The notes below the pieces were generated by a model. The model worked only from the letters and a program-made list of their open reading frames with translations, did not search any database and was not told the origin of the DNA. DNA of 64,000 bases from Rhinopomastus cyanomelas (taxonomy: Eukaryota; Chordata; Aves; Bucerotiformes; Rhinopomastidae): contig VXBP01003713.1 in NCBI GenBank assembly GCA_013400115.1, positions 62,001 through 126,000 of the forward strand, read 5' to 3'. The position numbers and the translations under genes were made by a program. The first letter of the stretch is position 1. The number at the start of each line of letters is the position of its first letter. This document shows positions 38,919 to 52,422 of this stretch, in pieces.

Positions 38919-39210
38919 ATTCTCAGTGTCATCTAGTGATAGGATGAGGGGCAGTGGGTGTAAGCTGGAACATAGAAGATTCCACATCAACCTGAGAAGA
39001 AACTTCTTCACGGTGAGGGTGATGGAGCACTGGAACAGGCTGCCCAGGGGGGTTGTGGAGTCTCCTTCACTGGAGATATTCAAGGCCCGTCTGGATGTGT
39101 TCCTGTGTGACTTGGTTTGGGTGATCCTGCTGTTGCAGGCGGATTGGACTAGATGATCTTTCGAGGTCCCTTCCAATCCCTAATGATTCTATGATTCTAT
39201 GATTCTATGA
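38919..39210 (+). mobile_element. CR1 LINE 3' fragment with three terminal octamers
   Basis: This copy runs from the [20 protein letters not shown] region of ORF2 through the stop to a tail with three ATTCTATG units (39186-39210). Most sister copies have two. The remaining frame is open. It abuts a probable LTR on its left. Confidence 0.95.
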
Positions 39211-42200
39211 AGGAATTCTCAGATGCCCCTCTCAGGGCTTCTTCTCTCCTGCTTACTCAAGCACCCCCAGTTTTCTCAACTGGGATGCTGTTTCTGCCCT
39301 TGCTGTTCAGTGAGTCGAGATGGTGGCAGCTGCAGGGCCAGCCACATTGTGGGAACACAATGGCAGGGACTGCATGGCAAGGTCAGCAGGGACCTCCCCC
39401 CTCCTCCTCTGGGGTTTCTGGGCTTCTCCTCTTTTAAGGTTAGCTCACCTTTCCTACATCTCCAGGCTTGTAGTGCTTGAAGTAGCTCTATTTTGTTCGA
39501 CGTGGGAAGAAATTGGCGCTGGCGGTTCTCGCTGTGCCCGCCCTCCTTGCAGGGCCGGCACTCTGCTGGCATGGTTCCATAGCCCTAGCCACAGCCACTG
39601 CGCTCATCTGTAGCCAGGGCTGGCTCCAGAAACTGCTTCTATTGGCTGTATCCCAGTCCTTTCAAAGCAGGCAAGTGGGACTGGTGTTGGTGTTGGGCGC
39701 CCTGTAGCCAGCCGCAGTCCCCCTTTGCCCTGCAGGGCTCAGCCTCAGGGGCCACAGGGGCTGCGTCTGTCAGGCTGTGTCCAGCCATCCCTGCCCTGAA
39801 GTGGGGGGCATGCAGGGTGGGGGTCCCCCAGCTGGGATGTCCCTGGGAAAAGTTCCCAGAAAAAAGGAAAGAAGTGTGGAAATCAACCCCCCTTTCCTCG
39901 CTCCCAGGTCAGGTCGATGCCCAGGGGTTAATGGGAGAACTATCGCTTAAAGCTAAAACGTATTTTGTTCATGAAAGCACCACATCTGAAACCACAGCAC
40001 CGCTTTGTTTCATAATGAAGTCACTGCACCTTGTAGAAACATGTACATTACAACAGCTTGACCCTTGCTTGCAGTAAAGACGACCCTTTTCCAAACTCAT
40101 TTTAGTAGCCTCTGCTGGGCTCCGTGCAGGACGGCATCATCGCGCTCAGTAGAGCATCAGAGCACAAACACACCCGCCTGCCTTTGAAAACTCGTGCATG
40201 GAAGTGGTTAGTTCTGAAACATTAGCTTTGAGGTTGCAAACTTGTTATGCAAGAGCCTTTCTGTGTTTGAGGTCTGACTTCATTTGTGCTCAAATGCAAC
40301 GGGAGAATCACTGCAGAAGTTCAGTGGGAGCAGGCAACGGCAATGTCTGGAGCAAGGAGAAAGGAGAACCATGTCCAATTGAATCTAGACAGGTGGACTT
40401 GTGCCAAGCTGGGTTTTAATTAAAACACTGGGATTAAATCCACTTTTCTAATAGCATTCTCTTTAATTGAGTGCTGAAGGCAGTAATATGACTAAGCTGT
40501 GTGTCTTCTAGTTAGGCTTTTGGTGCAAAGCCTTCACAAATGAGCCAGCTGAACGTGTGCACACAATGGGCAGGAAAACAGGACAAATTGCCTCAGCCAC
40601 TTGCTCTGCTTTACGGAAAGTGCAACAGCTTTGGTGGCAACTTACTCTGTTTCACAAGCTAAAGAGAAGAACAGAATTCATAGTCTGTACTGAGATGAAG
40701 ATGTTTGTTAGGAACCCCAAAACTCTTTGCTTAATTAATTACTTCACTTATTTAATAACTCTTTCCATGTAGAATCCAGGTGACCTACCAAATACGTAGT
40801 ATTTTAAGTGCTCGTCAGTAACCCTTTCAATACACGTGGATTTCTGTTCAAGCACATTTCAAACCAAGCTTTAAAAGTGTTCTCACGGTGCCAAACCTCC
40901 GGCTTCAAAGGATCATTTAGTCTTGATTGGCTGGCAAAACACGTTTTCATTCAGTCCTCAGGAGTAGCTTGTTTCAAAGGTCTCAAAATATCCATGATCT
41001 TTGTAATATTAAATCTCAGAGTCCGACCTGTGTTGCCCTTCAGCGTTTGGAAAAGAGTGAAGCCTTTGCAGTCAAGTATAACGGTGTATTTGAAGGTGGA
41101 ACTTGAGATACCAAGAAGATACGGAATTTACAGAGCTAGGTCCTGTCACTACCAACGGCCATCAAACGCATTTCAGAGTCACATAATTCTGAGTGTGTGG
41201 AATATTGAGATGATGCCAAATCTCACAGATGTATTTTTAAGTGTCATTTTTTTGTGCTGCTGCACATGATGGCCACAGGGGTCTGGAGTCAAAAATTTTG
41301 GACAGATTCTATGTGCATGCTAAGGTATTGTCTCTGTTTTCAGTCTTTCCAGGGAAATCAAGAGCAGAAGAGTTAAAAAAACCTCCTGAAGAATGGCTGA
41401 ACCATCATTATATGTTTGCCAGTACCAATCAGGCCAGCAAGTTCCTGAGACATTTGCTTCCGCTGAACAGTAATTTAGAGCAGGAGTTGAGCATCGGACC
41501 TGATTCGGAGGAGAGGAGGATATTTGTCTTCTAGTGCTTCTTTTGTACTAAAAGGAATAAGCTCTCACAAACAGTATTTCAGAATAACCAAGTTGGCTTT
41601 TTAATGAGTTCTTGAGTTAGATGCCTCAAGTAAACCAGCGTCTGCACGCAGTTACGCACAAACCTGCCTGAGGATCGGAAGTTGCTTCGGTTGCTTGAGG
41701 AGTGAGGAGATACTAGCTTCAGGAAATGATACAGAAAGTGGCTTCATATATTTGTTAACAAGAGTAGTTGTTTGAAACCTGCCCTTTGGGGCTTTCTTGC
41801 ATCCAGGGTGTTGGCTTCCTTGTGGTAACATCAGCTGCTGCACTGCAGTTAGTGCCAACAGCAGTTTCGGGGCTGGGAGCTGCGTCCAAGCTGTGATGAC
41901 AACAGCTAACGCTTGGTTTAGTGCAAAAGATGATCCTGATCGTTTGAAACCCTGCGAGCATTTCTCACATTTTTCTGCAGTCCTCTGCCATGGCACTTGG
42001 CACTCCTCTGCTAACAGTGCTCTAAGACACCAGCACTGCTCTCCAGCTGCCAACAGTGGGCAGCGGCCACGAACGTCTGTCCTCTCTATGAAGCTCCATC
42101 TGATTCTTGGGGCTGTTTTACTTGAGCGTGTCCCACAGAACTGTGTCTGTCAGCACCATTAGCAGGAGCAACAGGGACAGTTTTACTGCTCAGTGCTTTC

Positions 42201-45200
42201 TTCAGCTTCAGCACAGCTCAGCAGATTTTGGGATGCCTGTTTACTCCTGTTTAAAGGCCTTGAAAATCATGACCCTCTTCCCACTCTCCTTAATTCTCAC
42301 ATTTTGTCCATACAATATCTTCCAGCCATTTGATCAAGTACACTCGCAGGGATCACAGCAGTCTCTGTGCTTGCAGCCAGACCCAAGGCAACAACAATAA
42401 AAGCAAAGAAAGCTGTTGTTTCACAGTGACTAAAGGGAGATTCAAATAATCCTCATCCTAATTCTGCACAGTGAAGATGGAGAAAGGTAAAACGGGCTGG
42501 AAATGATTAAAATAAAAGCACCTGAAGTGTGAAGATCGTAAAACATATTGAAGAGTAACAGGAAGGGAGTTCAGATGCCTCTGTCTCTTTGGTGGAGCAA
42601 ACCCTAAAGAATCAGAACAAACTTCTCCAAGAGGACAATTTAGGTGGTGCATGCTGAGGCCTGTCCTGTTTGAGTAGGTCACCGCAAGCAGAAAGAAGAC
42701 ACGCAGTGATACTTTTGCCAAAGTGCCATTTCAGACAATAAATACGTTTTTTCCCAATAAATGGTCATAAGAGAAGATCTCCAGGTTCACCACAAGCACA
42801 GTGGTGTCAGTAGCAGTATCTACAACAGCGCTTGCTAGCACTTCTTCCAAGTGCATTCAAGGTTCTGTCAGGTTTTATTAATATGTTTGCTAGGACTCCT
42901 TTATCAAAAGCAGACACTTATTGTGGGTCATCCCTCTTTCTAATTGTCATGGGCACAAGCCTGTCCCTTGCTGAGAAAGACACTTAATAAACAATCTGAA
43001 GTGATGGTCTGAAGTGCGTGGGGAGTTATGCAGTGCTACGGCAAGATGCAGAAGTCTGAGGCTTCCTAGAGGGGATGAAGAGATGCACTGCTGAAATGCA
43101 GAGTTGGAAGGAGAATAAAACTGTGGGTAGATCAAACCTCTCAGGAAAAAGCAACAGCTGCGTGTGAAGTTCTGTGTGTAGATCAGAATGAAATGCAAAC
43201 GCCATGTGAGGACGGGAAGAAAAGAGCCGCGCGCTGTGAGGCAGGCAATGATCTGTCCAAACTGCAGCGCTGCGGGAACGCAGCATAATTAGCTCGTGGC
43301 AGCCAGAGCACACCTGACCTAAGAAGTACATTTAACAAGCCTATAAAAATCCAGGTTTAATTCTTAGTTTTAGATTCTGAATAAAGACACAACCAGACCA
43401 ACAAGTGTGAGGGCAGGAGAAGACATCTTCAAGGTGTACCAGAATTCCGTAGGCAGCAGAGGACGACGCAGTGGTAAAGGAATCAATAGTCTACCTGCAC
43501 CACACACTTGTCTGCCCTGCCAAAATTGAACTGGTTGGTTTTGAGGGCCCCAATAAAACCTAAGTGGTTAAGTTTTGCTTCTGCTAACTGGTTAGCAGGG
43601 GATCAGTACCTTCAGATATCAAAACTGTGACAACAATCACCAGTCAAAGCAGTTCATATCTTTGTTCTGGGGGAAAACCAAACAAAACTGCTACTAGTTT
43701 GCTCCTAATTCAAAATAGTTAGGGAATTTTATCAATTTGATAGCACTGATCTAAAATATGGGCTTTTAAATCCAAACTGTTAATTTAAGCGATTCTGTAG
43801 TTGAGAGCAACCGGGGAAAATTCACCCCATCCTCAGGTGTTATGTCCTCAGTGGATATAAAACCCTTCAGAGATGTCTGACTTAGCCAGTAGTAGATAAG
43901 CTGAAAGCTACCCTTGAAGGCTGTTTGATCACGTTTGTAGGAGCATCCAGGACTTTGGATATGTTGATCATAAACCCCAGCAACAGCTCTGGAAAATACA
44001 AGAAACAGCCCTGGCAGTTAAGGCTCTTGACAAAGACTCTGAGTTCAGAACCATCACACTCACAGCAGCCACATTAGATCTCCTGTCTTTGTAGCAGGAC
44101 TTTGTTTTTTCACGCTGTTTTGCCCTTTGGAAATGCACAGTTTGTCATTCTACAAACACTATCACCACGTAAAGGATAAACACAATTTTCTCTACCTCAG
44201 AAATGAAATAATCATAAAGGACTAGAGGAAAATATTTGCCGAATATTAAAGACCCTCATTTCAGTCTGCAAATCTGAGCTAGGAACTGAGCTAGAAGAGT
44301 GACATGAGAATAGCCTGAGAATAGCCTGTGGAGATGCTCTTTGCATATCTGAGTGTATTACAGTGCCACAAGGAATTGTCCAACCTGACCAAAGCCTTCA
44401 GAAGTTTAATACCTGCAGACCTTCACTTTTAGGCAAACGCTCTGCTTTAGCACTTCTAGCACTTCCTCAGCGTCCGTTGCAGAATCGTGGTGGTGTCCCA
44501 GGGCACACACATCTATTTAGTACATGTAAGGCCTTCGCGGCTGGTCTGTGACTCTGTGTGAGTAGTCATCAGCAGCTCCAAGGAAAGATGGCAAAAGGGG
44601 TGAAAGCTCTTCTGCCATGGGTGTCTGATGAAGCGCCTCCAGCGAGCACGTGCTGATGTGAAACCACAAAGGTCAGACCTGTGCTGAGCTGTCCATTAGG
44701 TTTGAAGCCCAGAAGAAATGGCCATCTGTACTAAAGTTCACAGCCCGTGTGAAACGAGACTTCATTACAACAATGCAAGTTGTTGGCTCGGAGATGGCTC
44801 TTCATGTGAAAAGAACAAAACTCACCGCACGTAGCTGTGCAGTACAAGAAGCACTGAAACGTTCCGGTGCATTTAAAGCAGTGCTCAGCATTGTAATGGC
44901 TTGGCTATAATGTGAGGTCAGTCATGCAGGGAGCAGAAAGAATCACCTTAAATTAGGGAAAACGAGAGCTCTGACCCACTATCGGTTTAGCACTATTACT
45001 CAGGATGAGAAGTAAAATGAAGTTCATGACCCCATCTACTCTGCCTCTCCTCTCTGCTCCTTTGTGTCCTTCATCTGAAGGCACTTCCTCAAGGACATCC
45101 ATAAATCCACAGTTTTCTCCAATGAGTTGGCGCACGGTTATTTTAAATGCTCTGACCGCCGCGGTTCTGTAGCAGAAAAGCTGCTGCTCAGAGGCAGGTC

Positions 45201-46449
45201 AGCACATCCTCTGCTTGTGTGTTCTGTGTTTTTCTCGTGAGCTGAAGAGTGACATCCCGACAGCGCTTTCCCAGCCTGTCTGCATGGCGCTGCCACCTTT
45301 GCGCTGCCACACGCAGCACATGGCAAAGAGCAAAGCAGCCGGCACGCCGCGCGCAACCCGTTTGCGGTGCACCAAAGTCAGCTGGCGCTGGTTTGTTTCA
45401 GCTGGGGGAGTGCCCTGATGTTTTCCAGAAAGCAACTGCCACTTAACTTTCCATAAAAGAGGCCGCTGACTGTATCTTGGGTAGCACACTTACGCCGTAG
45501 AGAAATCCATCTTCTGCTATAATAGCTACTACGGGCCGTACACTAATTGTAGATAATGGCCTCCTGCCCAGCTGCAGTAATTCAGACACTTTGTCAAGAG
45601 ACACGGGTTTAAGGTGACCACTTCAAGACCCCGGTATGCCTGCAGAAAAGGGGAGAGATGGTGAAAGGGCTTGCTAAATGTGGCAAAGATTATCCCTAGC
45701 TGCCCACAGATTATGGCATTGAGGTGAGTCTGGGTTCCAAAGGAACTGACCGCCTACTGCAGGCAAGCAGCCAGTGGTGCAAGAGGCTTTTAAGAAGACC
45801 GGAGAGATGCAAAGGAAGGTCATAGGACCTACAACAATAAAAAACCCATTTGAGCATGCAGGCAAGTGGTACAAGGGGGTGTCACTTCTGCATGTAGCCT
45901 TATGGGAAGCAGCTGGTGTTGAGGACCAGAGATTCTTCACAGAAACGGTGGTGGCAACCAACTTCTTGTTGCCTCTGCCTCAGAGCTGCATGATAACTGT
46001 AGAACATGAGCTGTAGGTAGGACTGAGTTGCAGCTGAGTTGTTCCTTGCTTAGCCTCCCGTCCTCTGAGGACTGATTAAAAGAGAGACTAGTGGAACCTA
46101 GGACTAGGACATCCTTTCTGATCTATTCTTTGTTTACACTCCCATTTTGCTGACCACGCTTGGGGTAAACCATTACTTCGCAGCCTGCCTACTTTGATAA
46201 CCCGGTGGTCTCATCACCTTTTGGAGTGGTTACGTTTTCTGAAGGTTCCAGCAGCTTGCTCCTTAATGCTTCCTAGACATCTCAAAGAGCACCTCCAGCC
46301 AGTCTGTTGGCTTTTTTGTTCACTCCACAGAAACACACTCCAGAAGAAAAAGAAATTCAATATTTTCAGTCATATAGACAGAGATCAGACACAGCTATTC
46401 CTTCATTTTAGGTTGGGTTTTGTTCTTGTTGATCAAGCTGTGGGAAACC
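39211..46449. other. Intergenic sequence, first part GC-rich, with a CpG patch near 45.2 kb
   Basis: The stretch 39211-39900 is GC-rich and includes GTTGGGCGCC at 39692-39701, which on the minus strand resembles a lysine-tRNA primer binding site. The stretch 45150-45400 has many CG dinucleotides. The rest is unremarkable and no gene is supported. Confidence 0.5.
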
Positions 46450-47026
46450 AGTGGCATCCTGGCTTGTATTAGAAATACTGTGGCCAGCAGGAGTAGAGAG
46501 GTTAACATCCCCCTGTATTGGGCACTGGTGAGGCCACATCTTGAGTACTGTGCCCAGTTTTGGGCACCTCAATACAAGAGAGAGGTGGAGGTGCTGGAGC
46601 AGCTGCAGAGGAGGGCAACTAAGCTGGTGAACGGCCTGGAGAATAAATCTCATGGGGAAAGACTGAGAGAGCTGGGGCTTTTTAGTTTGAAGAAGAGGCT
46701 CATCACTCTCTACAACTACCTGAAAGGACGTTGTGGAGAGGTTGGTGCTGGTCTCTTCTCACAAGCAATTAGTGATAGAACAAGAGGGAAGGGGTTCAAG
46801 CTACAACAGGGTAGGTTTAGACTGGATATCAGGAAGACCTTTTTCACAGAAAAGATGGTCAGGCACTGGACTGGGTTTCCCAGGGAGTTGCCATCCCTGG
46901 ATGTGTTTAAAGATTGTTTGGATGAGGTGTTGAGGGATATGGTTTAGGGGTGAGCGGGTGAGGTAGGGTAGATGGTGGGACTTGATGATCCCAGGGGTCT
47001 TTTCCAGCCACAGTGATTCTGTAACT
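46450..47026 (+). mobile_element. CR1 LINE, older subfamily, about 0.58 kb
   Basis: This is the C-terminal part of CR1 ORF2, open for about 160 codons to TAG at 46945. It includes [23 protein letters not shown] and an LSLDVFKD-type end. The 3' UTR ends in GGTCTTTTCCAGCCACAGTGATTCTGTAA. Its sequence differs from the common copies here, so it belongs to another subfamily. It sits only about 520 bp before the 1.5 kb copy in the same orientation. Confidence 0.92.
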
Positions 47027-47547
47027 GCGAAACCCAGTCAGATTAGAAGGTTAAAAGGAGAGAAAAATAAAACAGTGGGGTCTCTTTAGTAGTTTCAAAA
47101 GCAAAATGCCAGTGACCCACTCTGGTATGCTAACAGTTAGGAAGCCAGGAAGTCAATATTTAGTGTGAAGATGGTTATCAATATTTAAGTAATGAATTAA
47201 TGCAAAGATATCAAGGGTGGTGTAGAAAACATTGAGGCTTCCCAAAAGGCAGATTAATTTTTAAAGTGATTGTGTCTAAGCCCTCAGCGCAGAGGACACA
47301 GCTCTAGGAGGGATGTGGAATAGAAGGGGTGGGATGAGGTAACACCTTCTTTTCTGACACAGGGTGTGTGTCACACCAAGTGAGGCTACTTCATGTGATG
47401 CACGCTTCAGCAATACACTCGGAGATGTTTACAGAAGTGTTGGAGCAGTGAGGGAAGTGTAAATTGCACTAGGGACAAATACACTAGCTGTAGGAAATTG
47501 TAAAACCTAGTGGTTTAGTCTGGACAATCAACTTCTGAAGCAAAAGA
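47027..47547. other. Spacer between two CR1 copies
   Basis: About 520 bp with nothing recognised. Confidence 0.6.
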
Positions 47548-49091
47548 CATAAACCAGTCATGGGCCCTGATGGGATGCACCCGCGCGTACTAAGGGAGGT
47601 GGTGGAAGTCAGTGCTAAGCTGCTCTCCAACATCGTTGCTAAGTCATGGGGATCAGGGCATGTGCCTAGGGACTGGAGGACAGCAAATGTCACTCCAATC
47701 TTCAAAAAGGGGAAAGGAGAAGGACCCAGGTAACTATAGACCGGTCAGCCTCATCTCCATCCCAGGAAAGGTGGTGGAACAATTTGTTCTAGAGGCTGTC
47801 TCCAGGCACATCAAGGACAGGAGGGTCATTAGGGACAGTCAGCATGGCTTTACAAAAGGGAAGTCATGCTTAACCAACCTGATAGCCTTTGATGAGGGCG
47901 TAACCAGGTGGATGGATGATGGCAGAGCCGTGGATATGGTCGATCTTGACTTGAGTAAGGCATTTGGCACAGTCTTACATAGCATCCTCACAGCCAAACT
48001 GAGGCAGTGTGGCCTGGATTTTCGGGCAGTGAGGTGGATTGTAAACTGGCTACAGGGTAGAAGTCAGAGAGTGGTGGTCAATGGGACAGAGTCTAGTTGG
48101 AGGCCTGTATCTAGTGGAGTGCCCCAGGGGTCGGTGCTGGGACTGGTCCTGTTCAATCTGTTCATTGATGACTTGGATGAGGGATTGGCATGCACGGTCA
48201 GCAAGTTTGCTGATGACACAAAGCTGGGTGGTGTCGCCGACACCCCTGCAGACTGTGCTGCCATTCAGTGAGATCTGGACAGGCTGGAGAGCTGGGCTGA
48301 GAGAAATCTAATGAGCTATAAGAAGAGTAAGTGTAGAGTCTTGCATGTGGGCAAGAACAACCCCAGGTACCAGTACATGTTAGGGACTGACCTGTTGGAG
48401 AGCAGTTTAGGAGAAAGGGACCTGGGGATACTAGTGGGCAGTAGGATGGCCATGAGCCAGCAGTGTGCTTTTGTGGCCAAGAGGGCCAACAGCATCCTGG
48501 GGTGGATTAGAAGAGGGGTGGTTAGCAGACCAAGAGAGGTTCTTATCCTCCTCTACTCTGCCCTGGTGAGACCACACCTGGAGTATTGTGTCCAGTTCTG
48601 GGCTCCTCAGTTCAAGAGGGATGTGGAGCTGCTGGAGAGAGTTCAGCGCAGGGCAACGAGGATGATGAAGGAGGTGGAGCACCTCCCTTATGAGGAGACG
48701 TTGAGGGAGCTGGGTCTCTTTAGCTTGGAGAAGAGGAGACTGAGGGGTGACTTCATTAATGTCTATAAATATTTGAAGGGTGAGTGTCAGGAGGATGGAT
48801 CCAGGCTCTTCTCAGTGTCACCTAGCGGTTGGACAAGGGGCAATGCTTGTAAGCTAGAACACAGAAGGTTCCACATCAATCTGAGAAGGAACTTCTTCCC
48901 AGTGAGGGTGACAGAGCACTGGAACAGGCTGCCCAGGGGGGTTGTGGAGTCTCCCTGACTGGAGATATTTAAGACCCACCTGGATGTGTTCCTGTGTGAC
49001 TTGGTCTAGGTGATCCTGCTGTGTCAGGGGGATTGGACTAGATGATCTTTCGAGGTCCCTTCCAATCCCTAATGATTCTATGATTCTATGA
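47548..49091 (+). mobile_element. CR1 LINE with most of the reverse transcriptase, longest copy in the window
   Basis: This 5'-truncated CR1 starts just before the [12 protein letters not shown] motif of ORF2 and ends with two ATTCTATG units at 49091. The reverse transcriptase motifs are visible in order: NYRPVSL near 47735, the Asp of the DLSKAF motif near 47950, GVPQGSVLG near 48118, and the catalytic FADD at 48206-48217. After these comes the C-terminal region with [19 protein letters not shown] and EHWNRLP. It has one frameshift near 47715 and two single-codon stops (48272-48274 or the codon just before, and 48956-48958). The two open blocks are in the same frame. It carries few lesions for about 470 codons, so it is one of the younger copies, but it is dead as a coding unit. 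Confidence 0.96.
47617..48958 (+). pseudogene. Broken CR1 ORF2 reverse transcriptase
   Basis: This is the coding remnant within the CR1 element. It covers the fingers, palm and thumb of the LINE reverse transcriptase and the region after it. The endonuclease domain is missing because the element is 5'-truncated. The frame is lost at one frameshift and two nonsense changes. The second nonsense change, near 48957, lies where sister copies in this window encode Ser, so it looks like a single-base change. The protein would copy CR1 RNA at a nicked target site in the nucleus. Confidence 0.9.
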
Positions 49092-51919
49092 AACCAACAC
49101 GTTACAGAGGAGAAAGAATAAAGGTGCTGAAGATTGAAATATCAATCTTATGGTCTTGAGATGGTCTAAATCTTCAGAGACACATCCACATCTGTTACAT
49201 AGATGTTGTAGATGTTGTAGAAACCTATAGTTTAGGTTCAGATAACAGACAAGTTAGTCCTCCCCTTCTTCCATGGCTGAGGATTCCAAGGGCATGGCAG
49301 CTGCCAGAGACAATTTCGTAACGCAGGCTTTTTTTTTAGAATTATGTTATTTTCTGATCTAAAAATGAAGGAACTGGGTAAGGGAATTTTTTAATAATTC
49401 CCTTTGCAGCTCATGTTGCCCGAAATGCTTGTTTCCTCAGGCAAGCCCCTTCATCCTCCAGTCTGTCGTCATTAAATCCCTTGGTCTTTGTCACCACAGC
49501 ACCAGCCAAACTTCCTCCTTACCTTATCCACTTGAAAGCACCACCTGACCTCTCTCTCTGCTACCAGCAGAGCTCGGGTAAGACTGCAATTCCTTTTGCC
49601 ATCGAACCCACCTCTCCCATTAAGGAAACAAAACTGTCTGTAATAAAACACGGTGCATGGTGCTCGCTGGTGCTCTACAATGACAGGGACATGAATCAAA
49701 CGTCTGAGAGATGAATAAAGACAATGTAAATTTCAATAGGAGAATATGATTATTGGAGGTGGAATTAGGTTTGGACACATGATAGGGCTGCATCCATCTG
49801 TGAAAAATGCTAGAAGATTTTTTAATGAGATTCCATCACTCCTGAGGTGATAAGATTAGAATTTGATTGTGTGTAGCTGTGAGAATAGCCGTGTCTATAG
49901 AGAACTGACCTACTGTGGAAAAGCAATTAGGGTCTACAGGGGGAATAATTGCCAAATAAAACAGTCATACAAAGTGTCCTCTGGCCACAAGAAAAAAACA
50001 GTCAAAAACAGGCTCTTTATTATAATTTAAAGAACACTTGTAGGTAAAATTGTGGTTACGGGTGTCTTCAAGCACAAAATGCTACAAAAGAAGAAATTAA
50101 GTCTCTAATAAATTGGTGTTGCTTGAACCACTGTGCTGTTAGGCATAATGCACTGAGGAGGACAAGGCAACTGAGGGGTGGAAGGGAAACACCCCTGGAA
50201 TCTAAGGTCCAGAAGCCACCCTTGGAAAGTCAAAACCAACCTCAGCATTTGACGGTGGGAAAGCGGTTTAGGAGAATTGACTTTGAAGTGGACTAATTAT
50301 TTGCAAGGGTCAGATTCAGAGCTGTATTAATATGCACCTGTTCAGTCTTCACCTGCCTCATAAATGGTAGTTTATGATAACTGAGGAGCCTTCATGTCCA
50401 CTGGGACCGGCAGGTTCAGTCCAGCAGGCAGGTGTGTATGGGTTAGGCACTGCTGCAATTTCTGTGATGCTAGTGAGACTTCCAGAACCACACGTCAGCT
50501 ACGCTGTCAGCTATGCCATCCCTGTCTCACCTGGACACCTGCCTTGGCCGTGTAATTGTGTTTTATGCCCTGTCAAAAGGAAAGGGAATGGGACTGGGCT
50601 CAGCACCACGGCTGTGTGGCTGCTGGCTCAGGGCTGGTTTGATTGGTGAAATAGTAATAGGGTTTGCTTGTCACCACCTGCCAAAGACCCTTTTTGGAGA
50701 CTGTGACCATAGTACCTATGCCTCAGATTTATGCACTCCTGGAAGTGACTGTCTGTAGCTGACACCTCTGTTATTTCCAGCTGCTCCTCATTTGCCTTTT
50801 AAGTTTATAAGTTACGTTCTGAAACGTCACTCAGATCCCATCGCACTGCTTTTGTCTTCCCTTTAAGCAGTGGATTTAATCTGTGAAACAGTAGTTTTAG
50901 TGCTTAGTAGCTGATAGCTTCTAGGCTAATGCATTTCCCCTAAATGAAGGAAAAACAGTCTTCTTGACTTAAAGGCTTGTCTTTCTTTTCTGAACATCCT
51001 CAATGAATTCTCTTCACAGATCTCTCTTTTTTCACTAATTAATTCCATTGCCATGTACTTTTCCCCAAAGAGCCCGGTGGCTGGTTATCGTGGAAGCAAA
51101 CAGAGTGCATTGAAGACATCTTCTAAGGAACATGCACGACAACCTTCACAACTGTCTTCTGAGAGCTATCCCTGGGCTGACCACGAAGCAAAGGTTTGCT
51201 CAGGTGCCTTGCTGTGGTTCCATCTCATATTCTAAACAGATGCCTCTCAAGGAGACACAACTTGGTACTTCAAGTGTAATACGTGGTGATAAGCACAACA
51301 CTGTTCTGGGGAATGGTAAAGTAGCTGAAGCGAAGTGTTTGTCCATGACTGTTGAGTCCAATGGCTTGTAGGCAACCTAGAAAAGTCTCTGACAAACCTT
51401 AACTTGCAGATGGCTCAGCACTAAAAAGGAACGAATAGGTATTGCGTGAAGAAGGAACGTGTGAGCCAAAGCTTCTGACCTGGCTGCAAACCTCTTGAAG
51501 ATCAGATGCACTCAGCACCCGGGTGAATGCTGAATTAGGCAGTATTTGCTCCTGTCAGCAACTTGCGCTATGCATTGGGAGGCTTAGCCACGATCGGGCA
51601 AGTCCTGATGGCTTCAGTGGAGATCTGCAGGCCTCCTGCACCAGTATCGCTACTGCAGCAGAGACTTAGTGGAGCAATTGTCAAAAATGGGCACGACTGC
51701 AGTGACATTCGTCACTGCCCTACAAGTAAGACCCATAACCTACACCAGGTATGTGGCTTGGGCTTTCCACGGCAAGCAGCAAGGTGGATTGCAGCCTAAG
51801 AACGGGGGAGGTACATTTGTCCTCTGAAATCCCTGCTGTTCAGCCAAAAATGTTGGTATGTAGTGGAGGGTCTTCCAGCAAGGACAGAGAACTCAGCAGG
51901 TGGAGGGTGAATCCCTCCA
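49092..51919. other. Intergenic sequence, nothing recognised
   Basis: There is a short 10-bp duplication (GATGTTGTA twice) near 49201-49220. No gene or known repeat is seen. Confidence 0.55.
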
Positions 51920-52422
51920 TCCAGTTCTGGGCCCCTCAGTTCAAGAGGGATGTGGAGCTGCTGGAGGGAGTCCAGCGTAGGGCAACGAGGACGATGAAGG
52001 AAGTGGAGCACCTCCCTTACGAGGAGACGCTGAGGGAGCTGGGTCTCTTGAGCTTGGAGAAGAGGAGACTAAGGGGTGACCTCATTAATGTCTATAAATA
52101 TGTGAAGGTTGGGTGTCAGGAGGATGGAGCCAGGCTCTTCTCAGTGTCATCTAGTGATAGGATGAGGGGCAATGGGTGCGAGCTGGAATGTAGGAGGTTC
52201 CACATCAACCTGAGAAGGAACTTCTTCCCAATGAGGCTGATGGAGCACTGGAACAGGCTGCCCGGGGAGATTGTGGAGTCTCCTTCACTGGAGACGTGTA
52301 AGACCTGCCTGGATGTGTTCCTGTGTGACTTGGTCTGGGTGATCCTGCTGTGGTGGGGGGATTGGACTAGATGATCTTTTGAGGTCCCTTCCAATCCCTA
52401 ATGATTCTATGATGCTATGATC
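51920..52422 (+). mobile_element. CR1 LINE, 5'-truncated, about 0.5 kb
   Basis: This copy begins at the [15 protein letters not shown] region of CR1 ORF2. It stays open to the normal C-terminus (about 150 codons, ending [13 protein letters not shown], then TGA) and continues through the short 3' UTR to the ATTCTATGA repeat. The lack of stops in the truncated frame suggests a fairly recent insertion. It sits about 150 bp beyond the likely end of the NRP1 transcript. Confidence 0.95.
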
